Assembly (NCBI GenBank): GCA_016169945.1
Contig: JADLSH010000199.1
Coordinates: 4,140,001 to 4,204,000, forward strand
Origin: Trachythela sp. YZ-2020
Taxonomy: Eukaryota; Cnidaria; Anthozoa; Malacalcyonacea; Clavulariidae
Length of the DNA: 64,000 nucleotides
Reading direction: 5' to 3'
A model generated the notes under the pieces. That model saw only the letters and a program-made list of their open reading frames with translations. It searched no databases and was not told where the DNA came from. The position numbers and the translations under genes are program-made. Positions 13,301 to 28,300 of this stretch are shown piece after piece (the first letter of the stretch is position 1; each line of letters begins with the position of its first letter).

Positions 13301-16300
13301 TCCGAGTTAAAAATCTCTCCTAACTGAATTTCCCAAATTCATTAAATTGCCGAATATTTTTTCTTCGCCCTTACACGCTGATATTTTGGGCCTCTGGGGC
13401 CTCTGAACCCTCTCGGTCCAACATATTTCCAAATTACCTAAACATTCTATAAACACATCCCGAATTTGCTTCCTCAAAAAATAGGCGTGAACTCGAAGCT
13501 GACAATAGGGCCATTTATACGGGAGAAAATAAGTCGCGACTTATATAAGACGCGAACATGACTCGTATAAATGGTCAAATTCTAGTAAGTCGCGACTTAA
13601 ATAAGAACAGGGGTTCAAGCTGTGTTCCACAATAAGTCGCGGCTTATTAGAATTTGACCATTTATACGAGTGTGTTCGCGTCTTATGTAAGCCGCGATTT
13701 ATTTTCTCCCGTATAAATGTGATCACCGTAAATAGGTAATTTTCATTGCCAGCCAGCAAATTTGGGAAGTGTCTAATGGATGTACATTAATAATCTTTAT
13801 CGTACCCGGTTGGTATTTCAACATCGGATAAGCTGCTCTTCATATCTACATAATAGAACGCAAAGAAATCGTAAATAATCAAGGGCCATCAGGTAGCAGG
13901 TGTAGTGCGTCGTGCTGGCAATATTAGTGAGCTTAAGCAAGCAACGTTTTTGTCAACACGGACGTCACCCGAAAATTGGTATATCTAATTTTGGCGGCAT
14001 TTTGCATCATAGCGCTCGTGTAAGGAAGTAATTTGAGGAAGTAATTTACGAAAGAGCATGGAATTTGCGGACGTCAATTGTTTATGTCGCTCGAGAAACT
14101 TGCTCGCGACTTTGTCAATCAACCAAACTTAGTAGACGCCGACGTGGAGCAAGTCTAGACAGCAAGTGGCCATGCGTCCACATGCGTCCCCAATATATCA
14201 ATTCTCACTCCTTACTTGAGGCAATGAGTAATAGAAGATAAAGTACCTCTAAGGATATCGGGCGTGGCCAAACTCGGTGGATAAACCTCATCAAGCCATT
14301 TGTACCAAAACTCATCTTGGACCCAGAAAAACAAATCATCACCAGACCTGAAAACAAAACGTCTAATGTTATAGTAGGCCTATCTAAATTTTAAAAGACT
14401 AGTGAGTAGTGATATTTCCATACTCCAAAATATTCCGTTTTCCATCCCGTCCGGACCAATGTTCCATTAGTAGTACATCAGTGTGACCAGATTTGGTAAA
14501 ATATTTTGCTTTTTTTTTTAGTAAAATTTTGGTAAATTTTTAGAGATTTTAATGATTCAGTCATTTTTTGGTAAAAATTCGTGTTTGAATGTTTTCTTAT
14601 GTAATAGAGATGCTAAAAGGCTGCAATGAACGATGAATGAAACTCTCTAGCCTGCACAACCCGCTAATTTCAAACATTGAATAGGAAAATCAGGCTATAG
14701 TAGAAGGTTCATTTCCTGCCAGAGGGCCTAAGTTGTTTTTTTTTGCAACTGCTCCTGGCTAGGTCTAAAAATGTATATAAATTTTCGTTCGAGTATTCCA
14801 TCTACAAACACATTCTACTATTAGTCCTATCGAACGAGATGCCGAGAAAAAATCTTGATATTTTCAGGCTATAGTCACGTTGTCGGAGCCATGACGTCAC
14901 TACGAAAAGTGCATCGTGTCTGCATAAACTGATACTTATTCATAATTTTAAAGTATTGTTACACGGATTTCTTATCAAACCGGGGGGGGGGACGAAATGT
15001 GGTAAAAAATTTCATGATTTAGTAAAATTTAACACAAAGTTTAGTAATAACCGCTGGAAAAATCTGGTCACACTGAGTCTAATACCCTATTTTACGTTTT
15101 CAATGTTTTTCTGTTTGTTTTGTAGCTTCGTTTGGACATAGCTAATAGAGTACGTGGCTTGGAGAGTCGATGGAAGTACAATAGAACTCATTATATATCT
15201 ATGTTTTTTGTTAGTTTTATGCAAAAATATGGTTTTTGTTTGTCACGTGTGTATTGTCTTTTCGCCAAACTGACCAATAGCAATGTTTTGGCTAAGTTAT
15301 CCATCCGTGACTTGAACAATTGGTTAGTTTAAAGAATGCTATTGGTTGAGTGGGAAAGAAGGACCACAATTTTGCGTCAACCTAGACCAACATAGATGAG
15401 TTTTATCGAGTCTCCAAACCATGTATTCTATTAACTGTCTCAGTGTGGATTATAACGGTCGGCATTCGGCTATTTGCCGAACAAAGTTCTATTCTCCACG
15501 GACATCGTGACCGATGAGATTCTAGATCAATACCAAATACCAAAAGTCTCTATGAAGGAACGAGTGCGGGAGCCGTTGGTTCTCATCTATTTATCTACTT
15601 TCTTAACAGTCAGTTAAACTAAAATCAATCAAAGGAAAATAGCGGCATTTAAAGTATTAGAAATAAAGAGATGTATACTTACATATCTTCATTATCCAAC
15701 ACTTGATAATCGAACAGGCAAGGTAGACTTAGTGAACGTGTTAGCGTCCTATAAGAAACCAAAAACGGTTATAGCGGTTATATGTCTTGCTGTTTAGGGT
15801 CAGAGTTAGAGTTAGTCGAGTACTCAGAAACAAGCCTGAACCCCAGAAATAGAATTACATCCACAACTTTCGTAGAATGCAAATTGTTGAATTGAGTTTT
15901 ATTGTCAGAAAGGCACGGGCTTTATTCCAGAGAATATATAACTAATGACAGGTCAATTTACATATTATATGCGGCTCAATATCCATATTAACAACTTGAA
16001 TTTTAATAGAAACTTAATCTTAATCCGAACTCTAATCCTAACCCTAACCCTTGTGACGTAATTTGGGGATAGTAATATGTTAAGTGATCCTACAGTATAT
16101 ATTAACATCCTCAATTTCAATAAAATCTTAATCCTGGTCCAAACCGTAATCCTAATCCTAACCCTAACCATAATAACCTTTGTCACATCATTTCGGGAAA
16201 GTATTATGTAATGTCATCCGATTACGGTAGAAATACAGGGGCCGGTTGTACGAGCCCGTTTAGCCTATCCGGTGGATAACTCGAAAGTATAGATCAAGTC

Positions 16301-19300
16301 TATACATTCATCAAACAACCAAGCTAAAATATTTCAACTTGAACAGAACAATTTTGTTTGCAACTACATATTAGGCGCATAAGATTTAAGGCCCAGACAC
16401 ACCGAACGTGATTCGGCAATGCGGCGCGATTTTTCGATTTTGACTGACATATAACTTTGATCCTGTTTTATGTTTTTCAAATATTCAGAAGCGCTATAAC
16501 AGTTTGAGTCATTTGGTCTGCATATCTTTTAACATTTCCTTCCATAGACGGTTTTATTTACTTTTAAAAACTGAAAAATCGCGTCGCGTTGCCGAATCGC
16601 GTCTGGTGTGTCTGGGCCATTAAGTTCAATCATTCTCAAAATGATTGAAAGTGTTTTTTTAATTTTGGCTTATCCACCGTTTAAGCTAAACGTCGTTCGT
16701 ACAACCGGCCCCAGTACAAAACAAAACCGAAAATTGAAAACATCTTGAAAATCCAAGATATGGACTAAAACAACACGTGAATTTAAATGGTTATATTTCG
16801 ATCCTATTCATACAGAATCATCATCAGACCAACTGATTTACAAATAAGTATTATCGTAGAATCCCGAAAGCAACGCCCCCTGTAAGTTACGGGCCCTTGA
16901 AAGTAAAGTTGACTTTTGACTTAAAAGATAAGCTAAAACCGTAAGAGTAAGCATAAATTATATGTAATGGAAATAGGATAGGTAGTTTACCTTTCACCGG
17001 ATAGAAATTGCATGGATTCTGATCTGTTGAATAAATAGTAAGAAAAATAAGTATCTCAAATCCGCGCATTCGTAAATTAACCACGTTAAATTGCTTGAGC
17101 AGTGCAGCAAACATAACTCAGGGTGTCCAACTGGAATCGAGTCACTTGCTGAAAATATTTTCCAGGAAGTTATTCAACTCCATTTGGATACCCCAAGTAA
17201 CCACAGAGATTTTTCTCCGACTACTCTCCGATCTGTACAACGCACTGATCCGATGACAAGGACTGGGATAGTGCATCTGCTATGCATAAATGAAGCTAAT
17301 GGAGGCCATATTGGTGTGACCACCACAAATCTACTGTGGTGTTGGGGCATGTTTAAAAAGCTTCTATATAAGTTTATAGTTACTGGTGGGAAAGGACAAA
17401 TATTGTCTAGATAAGAATTTATCATTAGTGGCCACTCTTTCTTCCTACATTTGCCGGTGAATAACTATAAAAAAGGTCACACCAATATGGCCGCCATAAG
17501 ACTCATTATGTGGTGTTTAAAACGTTCTAAAACTCATTATAGAAGAGATGTTTGAAGCTATATTTTTTAAGTTACATAGGAAAAGATATTTGCTTCATAG
17601 TATAACCAATTTAAACAGCTAACGATTTGACTAATCAAGAATTTGGCATATTTGAAAATCTGATCTCATTAAAAATATTCTGACTTGTACAACGACCTGC
17701 ACACACGTAAAAATCTCACAACTTGTCAACAAGATGTGTTCACAATAGACTTGTAGCAAGCTTGTCAACAAGTTGTAGCAATGTTATTTTATCAAGTTGC
17801 CATAAGGTTGTTACTCGCAACTTGTTAACAAGTTGTTGAATAGCAGGACGATAACAAGTTGTTCGAATAACTTGTAACAAGTCTGTTCAACAAGCCGATG
17901 ACAACTTGTCAACAAGCTGGGAACAAGCAGCGCGAACACATCCTGATAACAAGTTGATGAAACAGCATCGGTACAAGTCTGCTGCAGGTTTGTTACAATT
18001 AGTTGTGCGTTTTTACGTGTATAGCAAGATAACTTAACCAGGAATCTTAACCTGGAATATTGACTTAACCCAAATAGCGTTACTTTTAGTTTAACCAGGA
18101 CCCTTTACCAGTGTGTTCTCAGAGTGTATACTTGACGAGTTTACTAGCATTCCTACCTTTGAATGACACGAGGCGGCTCATTTAGCATCTCTTGCACTTT
18201 TTTCTTCATCAACTAAAGAAAAACCAGGTTGTTAGCTGAATGACCGCGGATAATCACATCGAATTTCAGTCCCTTATACACGCGGTCTCATCGTATACCA
18301 TAAATGATTTAATAAACGCCTACTCTCTAATAATCCCTCTCTATTAAACGCCTCCTCCCTACAGGGGCGTTTGTTAGAATTTAATATTTTCATTTTATTA
18401 GAGAAAACACTTGTTAATCTATTAGCAGTCCTCGCAATCTTCGGCGGCAAACGGCAATTGTCGCCGATAATGTCGCCGAAGATGTTATTATCGACGGCAA
18501 TTTTATTAGCAGTCCTCGCAATCTTCGGCGGCAAACGGCAATTGTCGCCGATGCCGCCGAAGATGTTACTATCGACGGCAATTTTTTGCCAATGGTTATC
18601 AAACACATGTCTTATTACTTACTATATACTGTAAAAAAAATATCAAAGACATTAACAACACATATAATACAATTGAATGCACATATAATACAATGGTATT
18701 TCAGGTTTCAAATCATCCGTTTGTGGGACAAGCAAATTGACGTCGAACTGCCGCCGAACTCCAAAATATCGAAGGCAATTTTTTGTCTACGATGATTTAT
18801 TAAAATTGCGAGGGCTGTTATTAGTGTTGGAGCATAAGTGTAATGGAGTGTAAAGGCTCTTTTCCACTCGTCGCAAAAACCAACTCGCAAGCTCGCTGCG
18901 AGTACTTTCATCCAATCACAATACTCGACAGTTTATTTTAATTACATGCAAGAACTCGCAGCGAGTTTGCGAGTTGGTTTTGCGATGAGTGGAAAAGAGC
19001 CTTAAAAAACTGCTGGAAACTGTCCCGCACAAAAAATTTCATTATTTGTCAAAATTTCCGCATTATTTGCTGATAGATTAAAGCATTTTGACACTAGATA
19101 GCATAATCAAGGCCTTACACAAATTTAATACACCACAACAATTATAGTCAGTACCATTTTCGATGCTCTTGGGATCAATAAGGACAAATTGTACGTGTAC
19201 GTGTACTAATACTAGTACGTGTATACCAAAAATATTGAAAAGAAAGGAATCTTCTAAATAATGAATAATGAATAGTGAAAAACCCGCATTACTTTCCAAA

Positions 19301-22300
19301 AAAATTCATCCATGGCCTAAGAATAAACGCCCCTCTCCAATAGACGCCCCTCTCTAATAAACGCCTCTCTCTAATAGACGCCCCTAATTTAAAACACGAA
19401 AATGATTAGATCATTTACGGTAAGGTGAAACCACGTAACAGACTGAAACTGGAGGCCAATATCCGTCCATGCACACGCTATCTCTGGCTTCAGTACCTCA
19501 AATTTTAATTGAGTATTATATTATTGAACACACTGAAAGAACTTTAATCGATTTTCTTACTTTCTTTCTCCTAGCGCGTTCTTTTTCGTTTATGACATCT
19601 TTCTTTCCTCTCTTTACATAGGACAGCTGAGGCTTGCGGGAATTTTTTCTTGAAACAAAAATAAATTTCAACGCATCAACGCAAACTCGTCTACACAATT
19701 CGAATGCTTAGTCACCTTTACTCCAATGTACTTTATTCCTTAAAGGACAATGGCAACAAAAACTTTTATTGTCTCATTTGAAAGAACGTTTAAAATTATT
19801 TCTAAAATCTTGTTACAGATTTTTCATATCTTGCTTGGTTCTTGAAATATTTTGACTGAAAGCAATGAGCTGTCCACCATCTTGGATTATTGAGGATATG
19901 CATGTTACGTCACAAATGGGGTCACGCTAGTTTTTTATCGTGACAGCCAGTGATCAATATGAGCCCGAAACTCGAGTTTTGGTTGCTATTTCAAATTTCG
20001 AATTGAATAAAAACGTTTTATTTGTTACTCAGTAACTTAAAAGTAATTTTATAAGGCTAACCCCACTCCTGACGTCATCAAAACGATAGTTAATGAGGTT
20101 AAGAATTAATTCAAGATGGCGGACAGCTCATTGCTTTCAGTCAAAATATTTCAAGAGTTAAACTTGTTACGAAAAAATTGTAACAAGATTTTTTAGATAA
20201 TTTTAAACGTTCTTTCAAATGAGACAATAAAACTTTTGTTGCCAATGTCCTTTAAGCCTGGTTTTCATTTAGTCGTAACGGTCGTGAACACATCAAGGTG
20301 ACCGATGTAATAGAATGTCGATATACCTCTGCAATTATTAAATACTGATTTGCATATAGCGCGCACAAACAACAATATATAGATCCAGACTATTTCACAT
20401 CGTCGAACAGGACTCGGTCACAACAGTTACGACCCAAATGGAAACCACGCTTTAGTAAACTACAACAAGAGTACTTAGGTATGTGCATGTGCAGGCCATC
20501 ACAGGAAGAAAAGGGTAGGGGTGCGATGGACCGTACACCTTGGGCCTGTTAGGCGTGCAGTGGCGTGTAAAAATGTTTTCATTCTCAATGCTTTAGGCAT
20601 TTAATTCCTACTTCTTGGATGTCCTTTAGCACTAGCATGCAACTAACATTTAGTTCTCTCAAAAACGTTTAATCTTGTTCTTGCATTTTGTTTCCAATGA
20701 ATGTTGTTATTGTGTCACGAATACAGAATATTATTAATTTACAGTTAGACTATTGTGTTGGACTTAGATAGTCACTTGTGCTTGATATTTTTATTGAAAT
20801 ACAATATGTACAGTGTATGATAGTTTGCATTGCGTTTTAATCGAGGTGTGCAATATATGGCACTAATTGTTAATAAGCTGAGGCGTGTGCGAAGGCGTGC
20901 GCGTGCGATCGCACGCCATTCCCAGGATGGCCTGCATGTTAATTGGGTAGAATTTACTATTAGGGTGAAATAACTACACTGAACTGAACTGAACTGGACT
21001 GGACTGGACTGAACTGAACTGAACTGAACTGAACTGAACTGAACTGAACTGAACTGAACTGAACTGAACTGAACTGAACTGAACTGAGAGCCGTGTAAAA
21101 TAAAACGAGACGGCTGGCTTATTATATTGCTTCATAATATTTATCAGTACCTACCAAATGCACATGCACTATATAGCATTACTCTCTATTACTAATTTCC
21201 CTCGTGTTATCTTATTCCTTATAGAGTAATTATAGTATCTGTTGACTTGATTCGAGCACCTAAATAGCAACGAACTTACCCAAGTCTAGGTGTGGAAAAG
21301 ACAGCTTTACTTGTGGTCGTAATCATAGATGCAGTATCTGTTGCAGTTTCGTCTCTTTTGTCTGTCTGCTCTGTTTCAACTGGACATGAATCTAGCAATA
21401 TATTAATTGTACGTATTTGGTCCGCATGACGATAAATGCAGTTGGTTCCCTCCCGTAAAATGAAATGAAATTTACCGATTGATAATCATAAATTTTGGGA
21501 TCATGCATGTGCTTGTTTAGAAAACTGATTTTCATACCATTGAACTTCTAGGACAATCAGCTGGATTACCTCCTAGAGTCTTGAACGTTTAGATAACATT
21601 CCCCACGCGCATTCATATCTAGGGTTTCAGGTATGGCAAATTCATGCATTCTAGGAGACTATTTGATAGTAATATATAATATGCATATTTCACTTCATTT
21701 TCATTTGGGGGACACCCTCTAGTTGGGGGCCAGGGGCAAGTTGCCCTCCTTGCCATCTTCCCCTCTGGGCGTACCTGCATTCACAGAAGAGAAGAGATCA
21801 AATGAATCATGCTTTTCTTCGTATCTTTCAGTCTAAATGAAACAAATGTTAACATTAACACAACGTAACAACATTGTTACACTGGAATAATGGGCCAGGC
21901 TGAGCCGGCTGAATCCTTTGTGTGTGCACTACCTTCGGGGAATTTGGTGTCTCGCCTCCAGGTTGCACTCTCTTTTCCATTTTCATGGCTTCAAGTAAAT
22001 TCATTTGCTCGCCAAGCTAAAACAAACAGTTGTGCAAACATATGTCATGGATTCATCATGACATATGTTTAACGAATATTAAAGGATAAAATCAAAATTT
22101 ACTCGTTCAAGGCAACCAGGTTAAATATCAGCTCAATAATTTTCGCTCGCTATTCTGGTTTTAGTAGATAAATGCAAAGCCCAATCGAATTGCATTCACG
22201 ACTCAACGTTTCGACACTCTGGTCTAGCGACTTCATCAGGGGTGATCTAAAGTCGCCCCGTAGCAAGTTATCAACAAACCGTTGACAACTTGTCAACAAG

Positions 22301-25300
22301 CTGGGAACAAGCAGTGCGAACACATCCTGATAACAAGTTGTTGAAACATCATTGGTATACAAGTCTGCTGAAGGTTTGTTACAAGTTGTGCTGTGCGTCT
22401 TACGTGTGTAGGCAACGTCTCTGGCCATAGCGACGATTATAGACTCACCTCCTGCATACTGGTGTTGTAGCCAGTGTCAAAACACAAACTAAGCTCATTG
22501 CTGAGATCAGGCTGGGAATGTTGTCTCCTACTAAAACGAAGAATAAAAAGTGTTGAACCACCAATTCCGAAGACTATAGTAACAAAAAAAGTGTACGTTT
22601 CAATGAGCATAGATCAACTACATCAAATACTACAGGCAAGCAGTGCGTGCACGATGCAACTTGTAATGAACCAGCTGGTCTCTGGCACTCGTTTCTAAAA
22701 TTATCCTAGGGGCCTGTTCATATGATATGATCCCGCTTACCGAGACGTCTCGCCTACCTATGATCTCGCCTCCTAGTACTTTTACTATAAAAATTTACAT
22801 CGTGTTCATATGAGAAAGCGGGCTGGCCCGCTTGGCGAGATCTCGCCTCTTTGAGCCGAGACCATAGGTAGGCGGGATGAAAAAATATTCCATATGAACA
22901 CGCCAGCCCGCTTACCGGGATGAAATCGAGAAACCAAATTTCCGATTTTGCCGCTTAATTTGACGATTTTTACGTAGTTTAATGTTAGTTTTACAATCAA
23001 GCATGAAATATGTTGCTAAACCAATGCTTTTTATTGCAAAAAAATAAAAAGCAACAACAAAATCGTTAAAATATTTGTGTTGCGTGCATGAAATGTACAT
23101 GTTTTGCAGCGCTAATTATAGAACAACATTGTAATTTCATCTCGACAAGAGGGATGAAAAACTCCATATGAACACACGGAAATATTCGTCCCGCTAGACG
23201 AGACGTCTCGGCAAGTGGGATCATATGAACAGGCCCTAGGTCTAGATCTTACACTATATAATTATGGAGATGTTTAAGGCCATGCTACACGGGGCAATTT
23301 TTCCTGCAACTTGCAACGCAATTTCTGCACAGAGCCATGTTATGTAGAAATGTACGCACAGAAAAACAGTGAACATGGCCCGCGTTTCACTTCCACGATG
23401 TTATCATTGTCACTCATTTCGTTGTTGCCTTCTGGACATGTTTAGCAAAAAGATATCGGCAAAGTAAAACGAGATTCATGCTCATAATTTCTCTGCGAAT
23501 ATAGAGGGTGGTAAAGAGGGGTTTGGATCACGTTTCACGTGGAGAAAAACAGCCATTTCACGTTTCACATGTAAAAAATTAGCCATTTCACGAAAATTAA
23601 GAAACATACGTTTTCAACCGTGTAACTTTTCTTTTCTACATTGTATATTTAATGCCTTTTTGACCCTACATTATTTTTAACCTTTTCGAAACTAATTTCA
23701 CCAATAACAACTCAACATGGAAACAATTTTTAAAAACCAACCGATATAAGTAGTAAAAATCAAGAAAATGCATGCATGCAGTAAAATTGTTACATCCAAA
23801 GCGTTGCTCTTCTTGATTATTTCACTTCTCACTACTCGTCCTATGTCTTTGTTCTACCTGCCTCAAATATATTCTCGTTTTATAGACAAAAATGACCGGC
23901 AATCACGGCTCACGGCTGTGGATATATATCGCGTTTCACGACACAAAAATCCGTCATTTCACATTTCACGGGGACAAATATTGGCAATTCACGGCTCACG
24001 AAAATACCCTTTACCAGTCTCAATATACTTTTTACCTAACATTGCTCTGTGTCCGTGAAACATGGCACAATCGGGAGAATGTTAACACACAGAACAGACA
24101 TTTAAGTAGAAAAGTGGTGTAAAATAGGGGAATAACTGAAAAGAAAAGATCTACTTGAACAAAGCAACAACATTATAGAGTATCAAACCTTTGTGTTTTC
24201 ACCCCCGAGAACAACTCGGTATCATCAGACTCTGTATTTACCACAACAGTACTCTTTAAAGAATCCTTGATTCTCGCCATTTGACGACGAATGTCCAACA
24301 CGGATAAAAATCTTTCAGATTTGGTTTCTTCATCACCTTTTGATACGGTAAAAACGTATTCATTTTCATATTTTTACTGAACACTGTATTTCACTTTAGA
24401 ATATGTTACAATTCCTTAAATACCAGCTAGGAATGACACGAGAAGACCATACCAGTTAGTATACAGGATGTCCCCCAAAATGCCCGCCCCACAATTTGTT
24501 GTATTGTCCATTTACTATACGTTATCTCTAAGGTAAGATTCAAATTTCTATACTAGATTGAATAACTAAGGCCCCGTTTACATGAGACCGGGACGAAGTC
24601 AGAACGAGATGAAAATTGAAATTGTCAGTAGGTTTACATGAGACCAGTACGAAAAGCATTGCACACTCTATTGCGTATATCAAACTGCAGTCCACAATTG
24701 ATGCTGTTAATCTTGTCTACCGTTGTTTATTATCAGCGTTGTACCAAAATTCAGACCGGTCTGAAAATAATTTGTGTTTACATTCATCCCGCTCTGAATT
24801 CGTCCCAGTCTGAAGATAGTCGGTTCGGTCCAGCGAGCGGGATGACTTCAGACCGGTCTGAGCAATTTTTCGTCCCGGTCTCATGTAAACATCTATTATA
24901 AATAATACTATGACCGAAACGAAATCGTCCAGGTTTGACTTCGTCCCGGTCTCATGTAAACGGGGCCTAGCATATCATGTCAATCCATTGTTATTGACTG
25001 ATCAAAATAACCAACCGTTTGCTTTCTAGAATCACTTAAGACGACGACACCAATATTCTGACTTGTCCAAATTATGGAAATTAGGTTAAAAGTATTTTAA
25101 TACTTTCAGAAACAACATCAAGATTTCCCTGACATCAAGATTTCGTTCATCATGAAGATGTAAGAAGATTGTTTTGCAAAATACATAGAGCATACCTTTG
25201 CTGCTATCCATTACATCTTCAGGGGGTGGAAGAAAATTCTCAGTTGCAGCTTTTGCAGGTTTGCGGGACAACTGGTCCATGATATTAGAAAGTGAACCAT

Positions 25301-28300
25301 GAGTACGTTGAAGAACTCTTAAACAACGAACAGTAAACAAAGTTAAAAAACTCATTAATAATTCATGAGGAAAACACAAAGAAAAATCATGACCGTATCG
25401 TGGTTTTATATGTGATAAAAAATCCTCCTGATTTACATAAACTTTAGCTTCGATTTTCTCGACTTAGACAACGTTATTTTTCAAAATTACTACGCCAACG
25501 AACTTACCAAATGGTGATCGTTTTTTAAGCTATTCAAAACACTCGCAGAACGTGTTTGATAAAACACTCCTGCTCGTGTTTTAAATATTACTTAACTCAC
25601 TCACTGGGTACACACGTCAAAATCAAGATGTGACTGATGTGTTCGCAACAGACTTGTATAGCAAGCTTGTGAACAAGTTGTAACAACGCAGCTAGTTTAT
25701 CAAGTTGCTACAAGGTTGACACTCACAACTTGTTAACATGTTGTTGAATTGCAGGACAATAACTTGTTGTTGTTGTTGTTGTTGTTGGAACAACTTGTAG
25801 TAAGTCTGTTGAGTGAATAACATTGTAGCAAGTTGTCAACAAGCTGAGAACATAGACTTATCAAGACTTATCTAATATAGACTTATCAAGTGACTTTAGT
25901 AAAGCTTAGTCTTATCAACTATTTCAAGTGTTAGGTTCCAGTGTTAAGGTAGCGATGATCAATATTCACTAGCTTGGTTGAATAATCTAACAACCTTAAA
26001 AATATGAACATCGACGTTTTCGTCTGGAAGTTAGAAGCCAACAATTTCAGTATCTAAACTATTTCAACTCACCTTTGTCTAGCTTCAGCATCTTCAGGGT
26101 CTAGTTTATCCCAGTTGTCCTCGTCTTCATCGGAATCCTCCAGTGACCCCTGCACAGTCTCGTACTCAGTCTCCGAGCTCGCCTTAAGCACAGGTGCACC
26201 TTGATAAGCTGGGAACATATGATCACGGATAGTTGATGGAGAGAGGTGGAGCTTAGGTGGTGCCGGTGTCCAGTAAAACCTTAGAAAGGATATAGAAATA
26301 TACAGTAAGCATTGACAAATTATGAGGATGCATGACACCCGTTTTCAAAATTACGCGACCTGCCCTAAAATAATTTGAGTTGAAATGTCAGTTTTATGTC
26401 ACGCGAACTAAAAATAGCAAACGTAAACAAAAGACATTTTAAACCATATTTAATACCTGAAGGAGCATACTGAACCGAAATTAAAGCTGTGTATACAAAC
26501 TAAGAGAAATATCAAAGCATCAAACCAGAAATCTATCCCGTGAATGACTTTGAAAGTTTGAAAAAGCATAATTTAACTGTGTGTCAAACCCGCTTGCGCT
26601 AGACTATAGCGTCATATAATAATTTTGTATTTTACAATAACTATTACTAAAATATCTTGAGAATAATTCCAAACTCTATACATGAAGACTATAAAGTCAA
26701 ATCTGCCAGCCATTTTTCTACTTTTCCCTACTAGCAGGATATGAGCTAATATCCTGCTAGTAGAGAACCAATCAGATCGCAGAATACCTCATATCCAGAG
26801 CTTGTGCATATAATAAGTACCGTTATTAAGTCGGCTACAGTCGAGCAAGTTTTCTATGACAAGTTTTCATATGGCAAGTTCTTTTTTCTAATTTTTATTC
26901 TCTACGCACAGCAAATTTTCTATGACAAGTTTCTGGCCGCCATAATAGACCGCGTCCAAGTGCTCAAATTACTTTGTTAAATTCTCTTTGTTGACTCATA
27001 GAGACGAGCAAAATTTGTACTTTGCCAAGTTTTGATGACAAATCACACTTGTTCAAAAGCTAGCATGCTAGAAAATACTTGGCAGTGTTGCCTATACCGA
27101 CAAGCAAATAGAACTTGTCATATGAAAACCTGTTATAGAAAACTTGCTCGTCTGTAACTGGGCTCGGCTACCCACTCGTTAAACGTTCGCTCTTCAGGAA
27201 AAACAAATACAACAAAAACAATGGACTTTGCGTAGAAATTCGAAGGACTGTGGCTTTGCTACTCATCATAGTGGTGAGACAGTTCTCATCAGCCAGTAGT
27301 GAGAATACTTATACAGTATTGATAAAAACATGGGATTCACATAAGAGATAAAACACCCGCTGGATAGAACAGAAATACGAATGCTTGGAATACGAGAGAT
27401 AGAGGAAGGAAATTAGGACATGAGGGTTAATATTCTAAGTTTTGGGCATGCCCAAACACACACTAACATCACCCCGGTATATATACTTGGACTTTTGGCT
27501 AGTTCTCCGCAACTGGAATCTGTAGTTCAGTGGTCAGAGTGCTGCACGCTACACCGGAATCACAGGGCCGTATGTTCGATTCCCGCCGTAGGGCCTATAG
27601 TTGCATTTTTCGGAACTGCTGCCGATTAGGTTTAAAATATGTATATTTTTCCCAAGTTAGCATGAAGACATCCAGTAGACGGACGACGAAATGACGAATA
27701 GTTGGGAGACAGAGGATGGAAAATTTTGCGAAGGTACTAAACCTAAGATAAGAGTTGCCCAGGATAGAGAAACGAGAAGCGAAGGCACTCGTCTGGAAGG
27801 CCCTTCGTCCAGTTTTACACAACAGTCACCGCCGAATCTTTGTTACACTCTACCCACACCTGGCACCGCACGTTCGAGATATTGCCAAGGATAGAATTTT
27901 TACCAGCGTACCAGAGCGGCCAACGGGATCATGTATTAAGGCGAAGAAAAAGAAAGGACAGTAAAATACAGTACCTTGTTGAATCATCTTTAATATCAAT
28001 TTTCAACCCTTGAACAGTCAGAGGCTCATCGGGAATGCCTGAAAACTAATAAAAGACAAAACCTTTAGCGTGAATATACGTTAACAAAACAAGAACCGTG
28101 TGGGAAACGACACGTATTGTCGAGATAGAAATTGGTCATCAGTGGCCGTTCTTCTTAAATTCACTAGTGAATCACTAATGAGGTCACACCAATATGGCTG
28201 CCTCAAGTTTCATGATCTAGTGGTAAAAACGTTTTAAAACTCATCAGAGGAGGTTTGAGAAGCTATATCTTTCAAGCTACATAGCGAAAGACATCTGCTG

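Noticed and set aside
16025..16075. Interstitial telomere
   Set aside because: Only two or three CCCTAA units within a dispersed repeat; no long array.
17091..17425. Two overlapping 83-107-aa frames on opposite strands
   Set aside because: They overlap one another and abut repeat sequence related to 28130-28420; no domain seen.
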